From Oricola indica (GTDB lineage Bacteria > Pseudomonadota > Alphaproteobacteria > Rhizobiales > Rhizobiaceae), in assembly GCF_019966595.1 (NCBI RefSeq), contig NZ_JAINFJ010000001.1, positions 186,001-250,000 of the forward strand: a stretch of 64,000 bases of DNA. The letters are read 5' to 3'. How positions within the stretch are numbered: the first letter of the stretch is position 1; the number at the start of each line of letters is the position of its first letter. Position numbers and translations under genes: made by a program. Shown here in pieces: positions 24,520-34,515 of this stretch. Below the pieces are notes generated by a model. It saw only the letters and a program-made list of their open reading frames with translations. It had not been told where the DNA came from and did not search any database.

Positions 24520-25620
24520 ATGTTTCTGCTCGATAGCGCGTGGGCGCTGCCGATCTCTGGTGTATTGATAGGCACCGTCGTGGGTTACGTCGCCAGACGC
24601 AACCACTTCTGCACCATGTCCGCACTGGAGCGTCACTGGTTTGCCGGCGACAGCACCGGTTTGCGATCCTGGGCACTGGCGGGCGCGGTCGCGCTGGTCC
24701 TCACGCAGATCATGCAGGCGCTTGGCTGGATCAACATCTCGCAGAGCTTCTACCTGACCGAGCCCCTGCCCGTGGCCGGCGCCATCATCGGCGGGATCAT
24801 GTTCGGATTCGGCATGGCGCTTGTCGGCACCTGCGGTTTCGGCGCGATTATCAGGCTGGGCGGCGGCAGCATGCGTGCACTCGTCGTGCTGACCGGCATC
24901 GCGCTGGCCGCACTGGCCGCACAGCGCGGTCTCCTCGGCCATGTAAGGGTCGGCCTTCTCGACCGCTTTTCGATCGATCTCGGCAGCGTCGGAGGCCAAT
25001 CGCTGGGCGCCCTGCTTTCCCATTATACCGGTCTGGATCTGACCCTGGCGACGGCCGCGGTGGTTGCGGCCGCCCTGTTCTACTGGATCTTCCGCGACCC
25101 CCGGTTCCGCCGCGACCGCGAGAAGCTCGTATCGGGCGTCGTCATCGGCACCGGTATCGCCGGCGGGTGGTTTGTGACCTCGACCTATTCCGGTCGCCTC
25201 TTCCAGCCGGTCCAGATCGAGGCCGGATCCTTCGTCATGCCGCTCGGCGACGCCATGCTTCAGATCATCACGGTCACGGGAACACTGCCGGATTACGGCG
25301 TCGGCCTCGTCGCCGGCGTCCTGATTGGCGCGACCCTGCGCGCATGGCGCTCGCGCGATATGCGTTGGGAAGCCTGTGACGACGCGCGCGAATTGAGCCG
25401 CCATCTCGTGGGGGCTTTCCTGATGGGTACCGGCGGTGTCTTCGCGCTCGGCTGCACCATCGGACAGGGCGTCAGCGCCGTATCCGTCATGGCGCTTTCC
25501 GCGCCGCTTGCGCTGGCCGGCATTGCCTTCGGCGCGCGTATGGGCCTCGCCTATCTGCTGGAGGGGACGCCCTTCGCATTCATGCGCCGTCACGGCCGGC
25601 ATAGCCAGCCGGCCGAGTAA
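24520..25620 (+). CDS. soxT: SoxT, YeeE/YedE-family sulfur-compound transporter (first copy)
   Basis: A 366-residue polytopic membrane protein, full-length YeeE/YedE type. Conserved cysteine motifs are RRNHFCTMSALE near the start, GTCGFGAIIRLGGG in the middle and FALGCTIGQGVSA near the end, as in the thiosulfate channel YeeE. In sox clusters such proteins (SoxT) are proposed to import thiosulfate or a sulfur signal for regulation or assimilation. The start at 24520 has GGGAGGAG at good spacing; the frame continues to 24445. It lies 111 nt after soxR. Confidence 0.88.
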   Translation: MFLLDSAWALPISGVLIGTVVGYVARRNHFCTMSALERHWFAGDSTGLRSWALAGAVALVLTQIMQALGWINISQSFYLTEPLPVAGAIIGGIMFGFGMALVGTCGFGAIIRLGGGSMRALVVLTGIALAALAAQRGLLGHVRVGLLDRFSIDLGSVGGQSLGALLSHYTGLDLTLATAAVVAAALFYWIFRDPRFRRDREKLVSGVVIGTGIAGGWFVTSTYSGRLFQPVQIEAGSFVMPLGDAMLQIITVTGTLPDYGVGLVAGVLIGATLRAWRSRDMRWEACDDARELSRHLVGAFLMGTGGVFALGCTIGQGVSAVSVMALSAPLALAGIAFGARMGLAYLLEGTPFAFMRRHGRHSQPAE

Positions 25621-25637
25621 CGCCACTCACACGGCTT

Positions 25638-26567
25638 CTACGACGCCACGAAACGGTAGCCCGTGCCGTCTTTTTCGACATGGCCGATTCCACCTTCCGG
25701 CAGGTGGAAACCGACAATGCGGCTCTGGTCTCCGGCCAGCCGATCGAGAAGGGCGACACGCGTTGCAACCCCGGTTTCCGTGTCCTGATCGGAGCCCGAA
25801 GGCCACTCCGGATGCGCAAACGAGATGATCGAGTTCGTCGCCGCGTCGCCGATCACATGCACGCTTTCGCTGCCGTCATGGATCGCGAAGGACGTATGTC
25901 CCGGCGTATGCCCGCGCGTATCCACCGCCTCGATTCCCGGCAAGACCTCGTCGCCCCAATTGAAGAACTGGATGACGTCTTCCAGCGCCGAAAGCCGGTT
26001 TTGCGCGCCAACGACGAAGCTCTTCCTGGCTTCCGGCATCGCATCGAGCGTGTCGTCGGCCCGCCAGTAGTCCCATTCGACCTGGTTGATGTAGTAGTTC
26101 GCCTCCGGGAAGACGAACTCGTCGAAATCGTCGAGCAGGCCCCAGATATGGTCCGGATGGGCGTGGGTAAACAGCACGTCGGTCACGTCTTCCGGCGCGA
26201 TTCCGGCCGCGTCGATATTGTCGAGGATCTTGCCCGCGCTCGGCATGAAGTTCGGCCCCGAACCGACATCGAAGAGAACGACCCGGTCGCCATCCTTGAG
26301 GATCGTCACGTTACAGTCGGGCTCGACCGCGCCGCCTGCGCCCTGCCCGGCCGCTTCGAGCAAGGCCACCAGTTCGTCCTGCGGCACGTCCGGAAACACG
26401 AAATCCAGCGGCAGGACGAGGTTTCCGTCGCTGACGGTGGTCACCGTCTTCGCGCCGAGCGCGATATCGGCGACGGCGCGCGTGCTCAATCCCGGTATGA
26501 GCGGCAAGGCAGCCGTCGCGCCGATCAGTGCCATCGCGTCACGACGCGTCAAATCCTTCATATTCAT
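25638..26567 (-). CDS. soxH: SoxH, metallo-beta-lactamase-fold protein
   Basis: A 309-residue exported MBL-fold hydrolase with a Tat-type signal (LTRRDAMALIGATAALPL) and metal motif FTHAHPDHIWG, then TRGHTPGHTSF and DAATN. SoxH is common in sox clusters and dispensable for thiosulfate oxidation in Paracoccus, with unknown substrate. The start at 26567 follows GGGAGGACTACG. It is convergent with the first soxT (17-nt gap) and divergent from the second. It differs clearly from the Blh-like MBL protein at 10200. Confidence 0.85.
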   Translation of the reverse strand: MNMKDLTRRDAMALIGATAALPLIPGLSTRAVADIALGAKTVTTVSDGNLVLPLDFVFPDVPQDELVALLEAAGQGAGGAVEPDCNVTILKDGDRVVLFDVGSGPNFMPSAGKILDNIDAAGIAPEDVTDVLFTHAHPDHIWGLLDDFDEFVFPEANYYINQVEWDYWRADDTLDAMPEARKSFVVGAQNRLSALEDVIQFFNWGDEVLPGIEAVDTRGHTPGHTSFAIHDGSESVHVIGDAATNSIISFAHPEWPSGSDQDTETGVATRVALLDRLAGDQSRIVGFHLPEGGIGHVEKDGTGYRFVAS

Positions 26568-26583
26568 CGTAGTCCTCCCGCGT

Positions 26584-26605
26584 TTCAAATATTGTCGTAT
26601 TTGAA
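26584..26605. promoter_or_regulatory. Inverted repeat between soxH and second soxT, candidate persulfide-sensor operator
   Basis: A perfect palindrome TTCAAAT-N8-ATTTGAA lies in the gap between divergent soxH and soxT2. Within it, read with an offset, is ATTG-N8-GAAT, one base from the ATTC-N8-GAAT consensus I recall for SqrR. Control by SoxR or by the second ArsR protein is inferred. Confidence 0.6.
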
Positions 26606-26681
26606 TATATGCGAACCTGCTTGATCAAGGTCAACGCCTGAACCCGCTAATTCGGTCATCCATTCGCGGGAGGAAATGCCC

Positions 26682-27794
26682 ATGGAAATGTTGGCGAACG
26701 GACTGATCGCAATCATAGACCGCATCGGCGAGAACTGGACGCTAGCGCTTGGTGGCGGCCTGATCGGCGCCCTTTTCGGCGCTTTCGCCCAGCAGAGCCG
26801 CTTTTGCCTGCGTGCCGCCACGGTGGAATTCTCGCGCGGCAAGATCGGCGAGAAAGTCACCATCTGGCTCATTGTGTTCACCGCGGCTGTCGCCGGGACG
26901 CAGGCGCTCGCCGCCCTCGGTCTCCTGGCGACAACCGAGGCCAGGCAGATCGCCTCGCCGCAAAGCCTCTCGGGCGCGGCGCTCGGCGGCCTCCTGTTCG
27001 GCAGCGGCATGGTATTGGCGCGCGGCTGCGCCAGCCGCCTCCTCGTCCTGTCCGCCACCGGAAATCTGCGCTCGCTTCTTTCCGGCCTCGTCTTCGCCGT
27101 CGTCGCGCAGGCCAGCCTGCGCGGCTTCCTGTCGCCCGTGCGCGAAACGCTTGCACGGCCGCTGACGACCGTATCGACCGGCGGCAACGACCTGCTTGTG
27201 ATGACAGGCCTGAACACGACCCAGGCAGCATCCGCCGGAGCGATCGCCCTTATCCTCGCGGTGATTACCGCCACATGGAGCCGCGCCGGCGCGTGGCGTA
27301 CTTTCGCTGCATTCCTCGTCGGACTGATGGTGCCGCTTGCATGGCTGTTCACGCACACCATGCGCGGTATCGTCTTCGAGCCGATCCAGATGAACGCCCT
27401 GACATTCACCGGTCCGTCTGCCGACACGCTGATGCTTTTCCTGACGCCGCCCGGATCGATGATCGATTTCGAGGTTGGGCTGGTGCCCGGCGTGTTCGCT
27501 GGCTCTTTCCTCGCTGCATGGCTGACCGGACAGTTGAAGCTGCAGGGCTTTCATGACGGCGCGTCGATGCGGCGCTATCTGCTGGGTGCGGCGATGATGG
27601 GTTTCGGCGGCATGCTAGCCGGCGGCTGCGCGGTCGGAGCCGGCGTCACCGGAGCCTCGGTCTTCGCGCTGACGGCATGGATCACGCTGTTTTCCATGTG
27701 GCTGTCGGCCGGCGTGACCGATTGGCTGATCGACCGCCGATACGAGGAAGCAGCCCCCGCGACGCCTCCCTTCGGCGTTCCCGCAGCAGAATAG
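26682..27794 (+). CDS. soxT: SoxT, YeeE/YedE-family sulfur-compound transporter (second copy)
   Basis: A 370-residue polytopic YeeE/YedE membrane protein. Motifs are SRFCLRAATVEFSRGK near residue 46, LARGCASRLLVLSATGNLRS in the middle and LAGGCAVGAGVTGAS near the end, each with the conserved cysteine. It is only distantly similar to the first SoxT, so the two are not a recent duplication. The start at 26682 is 8 nt after GGAGG; ATG 26676 is too close to it. The stop is 3 nt from the convergent hemA stop. Confidence 0.86.
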   Translation: MEMLANGLIAIIDRIGENWTLALGGGLIGALFGAFAQQSRFCLRAATVEFSRGKIGEKVTIWLIVFTAAVAGTQALAALGLLATTEARQIASPQSLSGAALGGLLFGSGMVLARGCASRLLVLSATGNLRSLLSGLVFAVVAQASLRGFLSPVRETLARPLTTVSTGGNDLLVMTGLNTTQAASAGAIALILAVITATWSRAGAWRTFAAFLVGLMVPLAWLFTHTMRGIVFEPIQMNALTFTGPSADTLMLFLTPPGSMIDFEVGLVPGVFAGSFLAAWLTGQLKLQGFHDGASMRRYLLGAAMMGFGGMLAGGCAVGAGVTGASVFALTAWITLFSMWLSAGVTDWLIDRRYEEAAPATPPFGVPAAE

Positions 27795-27797
27795 AAG

Positions 27798-29015
27798 CTA
27801 CGCCACCGCCCTTGCGAGTGCGCACTGGGACCACAGGTCGCAGAGCGCTGTGGCGAGGTGATCGATGTCGGCCTGGGTGTGCAGCGGCGTCGGCGTGATC
27901 CTCAGCCGTTCCGTCTTCACCGGGACCGTCGGGTAGTTGATCGGCTGCACATAGATCCCGTAGCTGTCGAGCAGGATGTCGGAGATCCACTTGCACTTCT
28001 TCGCATCGCCCACCATCACCGGCACGATATGCGACGGGTTGGGCATGTGCGGGATACCACGCGCGTCCAGCGCAGCGCGCACCTTGGCCACATTGGCCTT
28101 GTGCATCTCGCGTTCCGCCCGGCTTTCCTTCAAATGCCGGATCGACGCCGTCGCGCCGGCGGCAAGCGAAGGCGGAAGCGCCGTGGTGAAGATGAAGCCC
28201 GAGGCAAACGAACGCACGAAGTCGATCAGGTTCGACGAACCCGTGATGTAGCCGCCCATCACGCCGAAGGCCTTGCCGAGCGTGCCCTCGATCACCGTCA
28301 GACGGTCCATCAGGCCCTCGCGCTCGGCCACACCGCCGCCGCGCGGACCGTACATACCGACCGCATGCACCTCGTCGAGATAGGTCATCGCATTGTGCTT
28401 CTCGGCGACCGAGCAGATCTCCGCGATCGGCGCGATGTCGCCATCCATCGAATAGACGCTCTCGAAGGCCACCAGCTTCGGCGCCGCCGGATCGTCCTGG
28501 CTCATCAGCCGGTCGAGGTCCTTCCAGTCATTGTGCTTGAAAATGCGCTTTTCGCAGCGCGAATGACGGATGCCCTCGATCATCGAGGCGTGGTTCAGCG
28601 CGTCCGAATAGACGATGATGCCGGGGATCTTCGAGGCCAGCGTGCCGAGCGCCGCCCAGTTGGAGACATAGCCGCTCGTGAAGATCAGCGCCGCTTCCTT
28701 GCCGTGCAGGTCGGCCAGTTCGCGTTCCAGCATGACATGGTAGTGGTTGGTGCCGGAAATGTTGCGCGTGCCGCCCGCGCCGGTGCCGCATTTGTCGATC
28801 GCCTCGTGCATCGCCGCCACGACCCTGTCGTTCTGGCCCATGCCGAGATAGTCGTTCGAGCACCAGACCGTCACGTCCTGCTTCGAGCCGTCCGCGCGAT
28901 ACCGCGTCGCCTTCGGGAACTCACCCGCATGCCGCTCGAGATCCGCAAAAACTCGGTAGTTCCCGTCATCACGCAACGACGAAAGACGGTCGGTGAAAAA
29001 GTCCTCGAAATGCAT
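27798..29015 (-). CDS. hemA: 5-aminolevulinate synthase
   Basis: A 405-residue PLP enzyme condensing glycine with succinyl-CoA to 5-aminolevulinate, the first haem precursor in alphaproteobacteria (C4 pathway). The PLP lysine is Lys248 in [15 protein letters not shown]; other signatures are [14 protein letters not shown] and [15 protein letters not shown]. Length is standard. The start at 29015 opens MHFEDFF, typical of the family; the frame runs on to 29087. It is monocistronic, with a 164-nt gap upstream without genes. Proximity to six haem proteins of the sox cluster may be functional or coincidental. Confidence 0.96.
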   Translation of the reverse strand: MHFEDFFTDRLSSLRDDGNYRVFADLERHAGEFPKATRYRADGSKQDVTVWCSNDYLGMGQNDRVVAAMHEAIDKCGTGAGGTRNISGTNHYHVMLERELADLHGKEAALIFTSGYVSNWAALGTLASKIPGIIVYSDALNHASMIEGIRHSRCEKRIFKHNDWKDLDRLMSQDDPAAPKLVAFESVYSMDGDIAPIAEICSVAEKHNAMTYLDEVHAVGMYGPRGGGVAEREGLMDRLTVIEGTLGKAFGVMGGYITGSSNLIDFVRSFASGFIFTTALPPSLAAGATASIRHLKESRAEREMHKANVAKVRAALDARGIPHMPNPSHIVPVMVGDAKKCKWISDILLDSYGIYVQPINYPTVPVKTERLRITPTPLHTQADIDHLATALCDLWSQCALARAVA

Positions 29016-29179
29016 AGAGTTTTCCCTATATGTCTCGGGAAAATGCGATACAGCTCCACGTGCGTCAACCGGGATTCGTTGCTGCACCGCACCCTTTACC
29101 TGGAACCAGACGCCGCTTCGCCTTGAATCAATCCGGCAGGTTGCACCGGCAAACCCTTGTTTCCGAAGCTGACTTCCTG

Positions 29180-30796
29180 TCAGGACGCGCCTTCCGGCAC
29201 ATAGGAGAAATGCGAGAACCGCGCTTCCTTGCCCTGCCCGGTCATGTCCATCGCGAACATGCCGACGAATGCGCCGGTGAAAGACCCGTGGCCGCCGCGC
29301 CCGCCCTCATCGGAGATAATCGCAGCATTGAGCTTTGGCCCGATCGGCTGCCACTCGCCGCCCGGCTGCTTCCAGAAGAACTGCTGCAAAGCGTGATCGA
29401 CCTCGACCTTCATCCCGATCGGACCGTCCGGACAGGGAAGAGGCTTGTCGAGAGCATAGGTCAGCGCTCCGTCCGGAAAATCGCCCAGGCATGAGACGAC
29501 CGAAAGCGACCGCCCCTGCCCCGGCTCGTCGGTGACCAGAAGCATGTGAAACTTGAAGCGGTTGTAATAGGTCGTGAGCCCCGCCGCCTGCTGATAGGTC
29601 GTCGGCTCGAACTCGACTTCAGTCTCGGCGGTATAGACGAAATGCTCTTGCCGCCGCGCGACGAGCGACTGCTCGAACCAGCTGCCCATGCTCTCGCGAC
29701 CGAACAGGCTGAGCGAGCCATTGTTGATCCGGTAAAGCTTTTCCGTATCCGGCGACCGCAGCCATTGAAATTCCGGCGGCAACTGACCGCCCGTGAAATC
29801 GGTGTGATAGGCGACAGGCGGGTTCGGCTCGACATCGGCGAGACCCGGCAGTTCCGTCCGCACAAGCATGCCGCCGCCTTCCAGATAGAGCCAGTCGTCC
29901 TCGCCCCATGCGACACGCTCGATACCGGTCTCGCGTCCGAGCGGACAGAAGCGGCCCGTCCCGTCCGGCCCCGGAATGGGCCGACCCATCAGGAACGTGT
30001 GGTAGAATTGCCCGTCATGCGTCTCGACATACTGACCATGCCCGGTCTTCTGGATCGGATGATCCGGCGCATCCGCCGCGCACATGAGATACTTGTTCGG
30101 ATGGTCCTCGTACGGCCCCCAGATGGAGCGCGAACGCGCCATCGTCACGGCATGGTCGTAGACTGTGCCCCCCTCCGCGGTGGTCAGGTAATACCAGCCA
30201 TTGCGCTTGAAGATGTGCGGCGCCTCGGTCAGCCCGCGTGACGTCCCGAGATAGACGTTTTTCACCGGGCCGAAGAGCCCCTTTTCCGGCGACCACTCCT
30301 GCAGGAGAATTCCGTCGAAGCTTGAATTCTCGGGATTTCCGCCAGTTCCGGGACCGCGATAGTTCCACTGCATGTTCATGAAATACTTGCGGCCGTCGTC
30401 GTCATGATAAAGTGACGGGTCGAAGCCGGAATTGTTGACGTACCAGGGGTCGGACCAATCGCCGTCAATGGTCTCGCAGGTGGTGATGTAGTTCGGCGCA
30501 TCCTTGAAATTGCCGTCATAGCGCTTGACGTCGGTATAGACGAGCCAGAAGCGGCCATCGGCATGCGACAGGCACGGCGCCCAGATGCCGCAGCTATCGG
30601 GATTGCCGCGCATATCGAGCAGCCCTTTGCGGGCGAGCGGGCGCGAGACAAGCGTCCAGTTCACGAGATCGCGCGAGTGATGAATCTGAACACCGGGATA
30701 CCACTCGAATGTGGAGGTCGCGATGAAGTAATCCTCACCAACGCGGCAGATCGACGGATCCGGATTGAAACCGGGCAGGATCGGGTTGCGGATCAT
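29180..30796 (-). CDS. GH43-family glycosidase, beta-xylosidase type
   Basis: A 538-residue cytoplasmic glycosidase with an N-terminal five-bladed beta-propeller and a C-terminal beta-sandwich (from about residue 330). The start [33 protein letters not shown] is near-diagnostic for GH43 beta-xylosidases; Asp13 is the general base and Glu in [10 protein letters not shown] the acid. No signal peptide, so it cleaves imported oligosaccharides. It is the last gene of the sugar operon and overlaps the aldo-keto reductase stop by an ATGA. Arabinofuranosidase activity is also possible. Confidence 0.88.
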   Translation of the reverse strand: MIRNPILPGFNPDPSICRVGEDYFIATSTFEWYPGVQIHHSRDLVNWTLVSRPLARKGLLDMRGNPDSCGIWAPCLSHADGRFWLVYTDVKRYDGNFKDAPNYITTCETIDGDWSDPWYVNNSGFDPSLYHDDDGRKYFMNMQWNYRGPGTGGNPENSSFDGILLQEWSPEKGLFGPVKNVYLGTSRGLTEAPHIFKRNGWYYLTTAEGGTVYDHAVTMARSRSIWGPYEDHPNKYLMCAADAPDHPIQKTGHGQYVETHDGQFYHTFLMGRPIPGPDGTGRFCPLGRETGIERVAWGEDDWLYLEGGGMLVRTELPGLADVEPNPPVAYHTDFTGGQLPPEFQWLRSPDTEKLYRINNGSLSLFGRESMGSWFEQSLVARRQEHFVYTAETEVEFEPTTYQQAAGLTTYYNRFKFHMLLVTDEPGQGRSLSVVSCLGDFPDGALTYALDKPLPCPDGPIGMKVEVDHALQQFFWKQPGGEWQPIGPKLNAAIISDEGGRGGHGSFTGAFVGMFAMDMTGQGKEARFSHFSYVPEGAS

Positions 30797-31842
30797 CGCT
30801 CTGCTGCACCTTTCTGCTGCTCTGCGGATTGCGCCCAGAGATTGATGTTTTCCTCATCGGCATATTTGTCGATCTCCGCGAGTTCTTCCGCCGAAAACTC
30901 CAGGTTGGAGACCGCGCCGACGCAATCGATCACCTGGCCCGGCCGCGATGCGCCGATCAGAGCCGTGGTGATGCCGCCGTCGCGCAACACCCAGGCCAGC
31001 GCCATCTGCGCCAGCGTCTGGCCACGCCGCCCGGCGATCTCGTCGAGCTTTCGGATATGGTGAAGTGCCTGCTCGTTGAGAAACTCGGTCTTCAGCGACT
31101 TGCCTTGCGCGGCCCGGCTGTCTTCAGGGATACCTTTCAGGTACTTGTTCGTCAGCATGCCCTGGGCAAGCGGCGTGAAGGCGATCGATCCGATACCCAG
31201 TTCCTGCAGCGTATCCTTCAGACCGTCTCGCTCCACCCAGCGGTTGAGCATGTTGTAGGACGGCTGGTGGATCACGCAGGGCGTGCCCAGCTCCTCGAGA
31301 ATCGCGACCGCTTCGCGCGTCCGCTCGGAATTGTAGGAGGATATCCCGGCATAGAGCGCCTTGCCGGACCGGACGATCTGGTCGAGCGCGCCCATGGTTT
31401 CCTCAAGCGGCGTATCCGGATCGAAGCGGTGCGAATAGAAGATGTCGACATAGTCGAGCCCCATCCGCTTCAGAGACTGGTCGCAGGAGGCGATTAGGTA
31501 TTTCCGGCTACCCCATTCGCCATACGGCCCCGGCCACATCATGTAGCCGGCCTTCGACGAGATGATCAGTTCGTCGCGATAGCCCCGTAGATCGGTCTTC
31601 AGCAACTCGCCCATCGCCTCCTCGGCGCTGCCGGCGGGAGGACCGTAATTGTTGGCGAGATCGAAATGGGTGATGCCGTGATCGAAGGCGGTCTGGACGA
31701 TGGCGCGCTTTGTATCGTGCGGTGTGTCGTGGCCAAAATTGTGCCACAGGCCGAGCGAGATCGCCGGCAGCTTCAGGCCGGAATTCCCGCAGCGGCGGTA
31801 AACCATTGTCTCGTAGCGGTTTTCGGCGGGCACATAGGTCAT
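30793..31842 (-). CDS. Aldo-keto reductase, YghZ-like
   Basis: A 349-residue NADPH-dependent reductase of the AKR14/YghZ group, related to L-glyceraldehyde-3-phosphate reductase. Visible catalytic parts are DLANNYGPP with Tyr, Lys in ISSKAGYMMWPGPYG and His in YSHRFD. Segment GLWHNFGHD is typical of YghZ. The start at 31842 follows AGGGAAA; the frame runs to 31899. Gap to the upstream Gfo/Idh gene is 64 nt. It may reduce a sugar aldehyde formed in this pathway. Confidence 0.88.
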   Translation of the reverse strand: MTYVPAENRYETMVYRRCGNSGLKLPAISLGLWHNFGHDTPHDTKRAIVQTAFDHGITHFDLANNYGPPAGSAEEAMGELLKTDLRGYRDELIISSKAGYMMWPGPYGEWGSRKYLIASCDQSLKRMGLDYVDIFYSHRFDPDTPLEETMGALDQIVRSGKALYAGISSYNSERTREAVAILEELGTPCVIHQPSYNMLNRWVERDGLKDTLQELGIGSIAFTPLAQGMLTNKYLKGIPEDSRAAQGKSLKTEFLNEQALHHIRKLDEIAGRRGQTLAQMALAWVLRDGGITTALIGASRPGQVIDCVGAVSNLEFSAEELAEIDKYADEENINLWAQSAEQQKGAAER

Positions 31843-31906
31843 GGCGTTTCCCTGGAATCCTGTTGGCGTTTGACAGGCGCGCCCGCTTGGCCACGCCACG
31901 CGGGCA

Positions 31907-33037
31907 TCAACCCATCAGTTTTCGGGCATCATCCGGCGACAAGGCTTCCGGACGCGCGCATGTGGTCGTCATCTCGACGAAACCGCCGGTCTCACCCGAT
32001 TTGAGGATCGAAGTCATCACATCGACCGCATGGATGGCAAGGTCGAGCGAACAGCGATGCGCACGGCCATCGACGATCGCCTGCGCCATGTCAGCGAGAC
32101 CGGCCGTCCGGTAGTTCGCCCGGGCGCCGCCGGGATGCTCTTCATTTGCAACGCCGAACGGATGTTCCCAGGCTTCCAGCGGCGCGATCTTCCCGTCACG
32201 ACCGGCATGTTCGACCACGCCGCCGAAGAAATTCGGATCGGGCACGAAAAGCGAGCCTTCGAGGCCGTAGAGTTCCATATTCGCATGGCGGTGCGCCCAC
32301 ACGTCCCAACTCGCCGACAGTGTGATCGTCGCTCCGTTTTCGAACTCCAGAAGCGCATGGATGTTGGTCGGTGTCCCGACCGGGATTTCCTCGCCCTTGC
32401 GCGGGTTGGAGAGGATCGTGCGCGTCGGCGTCGCCGAAGAAGTCAGCGCGCCCACCCGTTTCACCGGACCGATCAGCTGAATCAGGTTTGTGATGTAGTA
32501 GGGCCCGATATCGAGCACCGGACCGGCACCCGGCATGAAGAAGAAATCGGGGTTCGGATGCCAGTGTTCCATGCCATGCGACATGACATGGCATGTACCC
32601 GCAACGACCTCGCCGATCAGCCCTTCATCGATACGCGCCCGCGCCAGCTGATGCGCGCCGCCAAGGAAGGTGTCAGGCGCAGACCCGACCCGCAGGCCCT
32701 TCTCGTCGGCCAGCGTTCGCAGGGCTTTGCCCTCTTCCAGCGAGAGAACCAGCGGCTTCTCGGAATAAGCGTGCTTGCCCGCATCGAGGATCGACTTCGT
32801 CACCGTGAAATGCGCATCCGGGATGGTCAGGTTGACGACGACGTCGATCTCCTTTGAGGCGAGAAGTTCGGCGACATCCATCGCGATGACGCCGTACTCG
32901 TCGGCACGCGCCTTCGCGGCCCCGATATTGAGATCCGCCACGGCGCGGATTTCCAGCGCCTTGAACAGCGGAGCAAGGCGCAGATAGGACGTCGAGATAT
33001 TGCCGCATCCGATGATGCCGACACGAAGCTTGTTCAT
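31907..33037 (-). CDS. Gfo/Idh/MocA-family sugar dehydrogenase
   Basis: A 376-residue NAD(P)-dependent oxidoreductase. The Rossmann motif GIIGCGNIS is at residues 7-15, the family EKP in YSEKPLVLS, and DIGPYYITNLIQLIGPV belongs to the C-terminal domain. It oxidises or epimerises sugar hydroxyls. The start at 33037 follows GAGGAAATCTCTC, 11 nt after the stop of the TIM-barrel gene. Gfo/Idh enzymes paired with sugar-phosphate-isomerase-fold proteins often form a keto-sugar oxidation/isomerisation route. Confidence 0.87.
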   Translation of the reverse strand: MNKLRVGIIGCGNISTSYLRLAPLFKALEIRAVADLNIGAAKARADEYGVIAMDVAELLASKEIDVVVNLTIPDAHFTVTKSILDAGKHAYSEKPLVLSLEEGKALRTLADEKGLRVGSAPDTFLGGAHQLARARIDEGLIGEVVAGTCHVMSHGMEHWHPNPDFFFMPGAGPVLDIGPYYITNLIQLIGPVKRVGALTSSATPTRTILSNPRKGEEIPVGTPTNIHALLEFENGATITLSASWDVWAHRHANMELYGLEGSLFVPDPNFFGGVVEHAGRDGKIAPLEAWEHPFGVANEEHPGGARANYRTAGLADMAQAIVDGRAHRCSLDLAIHAVDVMTSILKSGETGGFVEMTTTCARPEALSPDDARKLMG

Positions 33038-33048
33038 GAGAGATTTCC

Positions 33049-33804
33049 TCAAAGGGTACGGGCGGTTTCAATCGAGCGACGCGCGAAACGCTCGTGATCG
33101 CTCGGATTGTCGTGCTCCATGACGAACCAGCGAGCGCCCGTCTCGCGCAGCGCGGCCATGATCGCCGGCCAGTCCATGACGCCATGGCCGACATCGGCCC
33201 AGCCGTCCTCGTCGGTGCATTCGCCCTGCGGCGCGATGTCCTTGACATGGACCGCGGCGATGCGCCCGGCATATTTATCGATCCATGCGAGCGGATCCTG
33301 CCCGCCCCGCACCACCCAGGCGACATCCAGTTCCAGCGCAAGGTCCGGATCGCCCGCGAGGATCAGGTCAAGCGGCATCTCGCCGGTCCCGGTCGCCGCG
33401 AACTCGAAATCATGATTGTGCCAGCCGAAGGTCAGTCCGGCATCGCGAAACGGCGCGGCGGCCGCGGATAGCTCTTCGCCCAGCGCACGCCAGCCGGCCG
33501 CATCCGCCGGGCGCTGGTCCGGCGCGATGAATGGCGCGAAAACACCCTGTATGCCGAGCGCCCCGGCGATATCCAGCACGCGTTGAGGTTCGTCGCGTAT
33601 CATGTCGAGGCCGAAATGCCCGGTCGGCATGGACAGCCCGCTCGCCGCGAGACCCGCCTTCAGGTCGTCGAGCGCATCTCTGTCCGCGAACAACGCGCCA
33701 TACCCCTCAACCTGCTTGTAACCGAGCCGGCCCAGCATTCCGAGGGTCTCGGAAAGCGGCGGAAAATTTCTGGAGCTGTAGAGCTGGTAGGAAAACTCGG
33801 TCAT
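33049..33804 (-). CDS. Sugar phosphate isomerase/epimerase (xylose-isomerase-like TIM barrel)
   Basis: A 251-residue AP-endonuclease-2/xylose-isomerase-like TIM barrel (IolE/YcjR group). Recognisable strands are FGWHNHDFEF, LELDVAWVVRGG, VHVKDIAPQGE and WFVMEHDNPSD, supplying the His, Asp and Glu metal ligands. It likely epimerises or dehydrates a keto-sugar made by the adjacent dehydrogenase. It lies 21 nt after the lyxose-isomerase-type gene in the operon. Substrate not deducible. Confidence 0.86.
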   Translation of the reverse strand: MTEFSYQLYSSRNFPPLSETLGMLGRLGYKQVEGYGALFADRDALDDLKAGLAASGLSMPTGHFGLDMIRDEPQRVLDIAGALGIQGVFAPFIAPDQRPADAAGWRALGEELSAAAAPFRDAGLTFGWHNHDFEFAATGTGEMPLDLILAGDPDLALELDVAWVVRGGQDPLAWIDKYAGRIAAVHVKDIAPQGECTDEDGWADVGHGVMDWPAIMAALRETGARWFVMEHDNPSDHERFARRSIETARTL

Positions 33805-33825
33805 CGCAACATCCCTGGAATAGGC

Positions 33826-34515
33826 TCAACTGAGCCAGTGGTCGTAATCGGAAACGAGGAGATGGAGCGGATCGGCGTCCTCCTCGACAGTGGAGAACCG
33901 GCCGATCGGCTCGCGGAAAATATTGTCGGTCCGGTCGTCATTGACGTTGGAGACCTCGCCGATGAGCACCTTGCCGCCCTCGCCCCAGAAGGCATGCCAG
34001 GTGTCCGGCTCCAGCGTCACGCTCTCGCCCGGCGCCAGTTTGAGCAACCCGCCTGCCGGCAGGCTGCGAATCGTCCCGTCGGTGAACACCCGCACCGCGT
34101 CGCTGTCGCTGATAGACCCGTCCGGGTTCGCCTTGAACAATTCGAGGACAAGCGTTCCGCCGCCCTTGTTGATGATGTCCTCGGTCTTGAGATTGTGACG
34201 ATGCATCGGCGAGATCTGGTTCTCGCCGGAGATCATGATCTTCTCGGCATAGAGCATGCCCCGGCCCGCATCGACATTCGCGTTGTTGCCGTTGCGAACC
34301 GTGAACAGGAACAGACCCAGTTCCTCGAACCGGCCCTGACCGTAATCCGTGATGTCCCATCCCATGCAATGATCGCGGATGCGGGCGCTGTCGCTCGCCA
34401 CGCGTGCTTTCAGTTCGTCGGGCGACCAGTATGCAAAAGGCGGCATGACATAGCCGAAGGAACGGATGAAGGCGTCGCTTTCGCGGATGATGTCGTTGAT
34501 GACCGAGCGTTTCAT
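33826..34515 (-). CDS. D-lyxose/D-mannose isomerase family cupin
   Basis: A 229-residue cytoplasmic cupin of the D-lyxose isomerase family (COG3822), which interconverts D-lyxose and D-xylulose or D-mannose and D-fructose. Metal ligands are His105, His107 and Glu112 (MHRHNLKTED) and His174 (DTWHAFWG). The ATG at 34515 overlaps the preceding stop (ATGA). Mannose isomerisation would fit the beta-mannosidase-type domain encoded just before it. Confidence 0.84.
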   Translation of the reverse strand: MKRSVINDIIRESDAFIRSFGYVMPPFAYWSPDELKARVASDSARIRDHCMGWDITDYGQGRFEELGLFLFTVRNGNNANVDAGRGMLYAEKIMISGENQISPMHRHNLKTEDIINKGGGTLVLELFKANPDGSISDSDAVRVFTDGTIRSLPAGGLLKLAPGESVTLEPDTWHAFWGEGGKVLIGEVSNVNDDRTDNIFREPIGRFSTVEEDADPLHLLVSDYDHWLS

